Shown one piece after another: positions 63,462 to 64,000 of a DNA stretch of 64,000 bases. Both the position numbers and the translations under genes were made by a program. Numbering within the stretch: the stretch's first letter is position 1; every line of letters starts with the position of its first letter. The notes under the pieces were generated by a model that ran no database searches, was not told the DNA's origin, and was given only the letters and a program-made list of their open reading frames with translations. The stretch is taken from NCBI GenBank assembly GCA_014237855.1, contig JABACD010000001.1:372001-436000 (forward strand), written 5' to 3'. The stretch is from Planctomycetota bacterium (GTDB taxonomy: Bacteria > Planctomycetota > UBA1135 > GCA-002686595).

Positions 63462-64000
63462 CTAGCGCCCCCCCTGGTCCGGCTCGGCCGTGAAGTCGGA
63501 AATCCGCCGACGTGCTATGTAGACCGCAGCCACCAGCGCAACGGTCAAGAGCACCGCCGCCAGTTCGAAGGGCACGACGTATTGGTCGGGTGCAATGAAT
63601 GCGATGCCGATGTCTTCCGCCTTGGTTGAGGGAGCGGGGAGTTCATCAGCGGGCAACTGGGCCCACTTCACGGAAGCGGCCACCTTGGCAGAGACCCACG
63701 CCACTCCAAGCCCCATCACCAGCAGCCCACCCCCCACACGGGCGAGCTTTCGTTCGGCCATGTCCGGGGGGCTGAGCATCACCCCGAAGAGCAGAAGAGC
63801 GAGGATGCCGCCCACGTAGATCAGGATCTGAGCCATGCCCACGAAGTCCGCTCCCAGGAGGATGAAGAATCCAGCGCAGCCGGTGAAGGTTGCCATCAGT
63901 GAGAAGGCACTTCGAACGACTGATCGCTCCCAGAGGCACATGAGTGCCCCGCCGAGAACCAGGGTGGCACAGCCGCCGAAGGCCAGACCGGCCGGCCCTG
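63462..64000 (-). CDS. nuoJ: NADH-quinone oxidoreductase subunit J, 5' end outside the window
   Basis: An ATG at 63941 is available, but the frame stays open to the right edge and the extra residues (GPAGLAFGGCATLVLGGAL) look like the first membrane helix of NuoJ. The true start is therefore beyond 64000. The rest (GCAGFFILLGADFVGMAQILIYVGGILALLLFGVML) is the typical NuoJ core. It is a pump-arm subunit; the visible part is about 179 residues. Confidence 0.94.
   Translation of the reverse strand, partial: GPAGLAFGGCATLVLGGALMCLWERSVVRSAFSLMATFTGCAGFFILLGADFVGMAQILIYVGGILALLLFGVMLSPPDMAERKLARVGGGLLVMGLGVAWVSAKVAASVKWAQLPADELPAPSTKAEDIGIAFIAPDQYVVPFELAAVLLTVALVAAVYIARRRISDFTAEPDQGGR

Noticed and set aside
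1..64000. CRISPR array, tRNA, rRNA, prophage or insertion sequence
   Set aside because: No regularly spaced direct repeats, cloverleaf or rRNA patterns, integrase or transposase were found on either strand by reading.

Overview
The window looks like chromosomal DNA of a Gram-negative (diderm) bacterium with high G+C, about 60% by eye. It carries a tripartite RND efflux set with an outer-membrane factor, many lipoproteins with Cys lipoboxes, and the membrane arm of NADH dehydrogenase I. The phylum cannot be fixed from sequence alone. Formylglycine sulfatases, big secreted amidohydrolases, an XrtA-type glycosyltransferase, a TPR protein whose N-terminus resembles a family I associate with planctomycetes, and many starts without an obvious Shine-Dalgarno make a deep-branching planctomycete or similar marine lineage my best guess (inference). 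I saw no rRNA, tRNA, CRISPR, prophage or insertion sequence.

Layout. 1-4.3 kb: secreted methyltransferase lipoprotein, M1 metallopeptidase, TPR membrane protein. 4.3-7.4 kb: minus-strand cluster of a ribbon-helix-helix protein, sulfate adenylyltransferase (sat), a cytosolic alkaline-phosphatase-fold enzyme and APS kinase (cysC), which together would make PAPS. 7.8-10 kb: repeat lipoprotein and a true sulfatase. 10-13.9 kb: minus-strand set of LOG protein, degenerate GGDEF/coiled-coil protein, a MamK-family actin and an AIM24 protein; this is the most unusual part. 14-18 kb: copper P-type ATPase, zinc-ribbon protein, a probable 43-residue membrane peptide, four-CBS protein. 18.3-22.7 kb: two translationally coupled amidohydrolase-fold exported proteins, one of which seems to be a pseudoenzyme. 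22.9-29.8 kb: radical SAM, Fe-S assembly factor, TPR, PEP carboxykinase, epimerase, orphan TaqI-like DNA methylase, YcfL-like lipoprotein. 29.9-39.2 kb: mutS, aldo/keto reductase, exported proteins, glycosyltransferase, type II methionine aminopeptidase. 39.5-48.9 kb: protein kinase, leucine dehydrogenase, topA with a lysine-rich tail, DinG-like helicase, prmA. 48.9-55.4 kb: K+ channel, RND pump, adaptor and divergent outer-membrane factor. 55.5-57.4 kb: XrtA-type glycosyltransferase and methyltransferase. 57.5-64 kb: DUF4870 protein and nuoN, M, L, K, J (nuoJ runs off the window edge).

How they work together. Sat and CysC would activate sulfate to PAPS; no sulfite-producing reductase is nearby, so sulfation or sulfate-ester metabolism is likelier than assimilation. 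The MamK set may form a cytoskeletal or membrane-organising system, with no magnetosome genes visible. NuoJ-N form the proton-pumping arm of complex I. The RND trio exports toxic compounds. Several convergent gene pairs are separated by very long, nearly perfect hairpins that probably terminate transcription from both sides.
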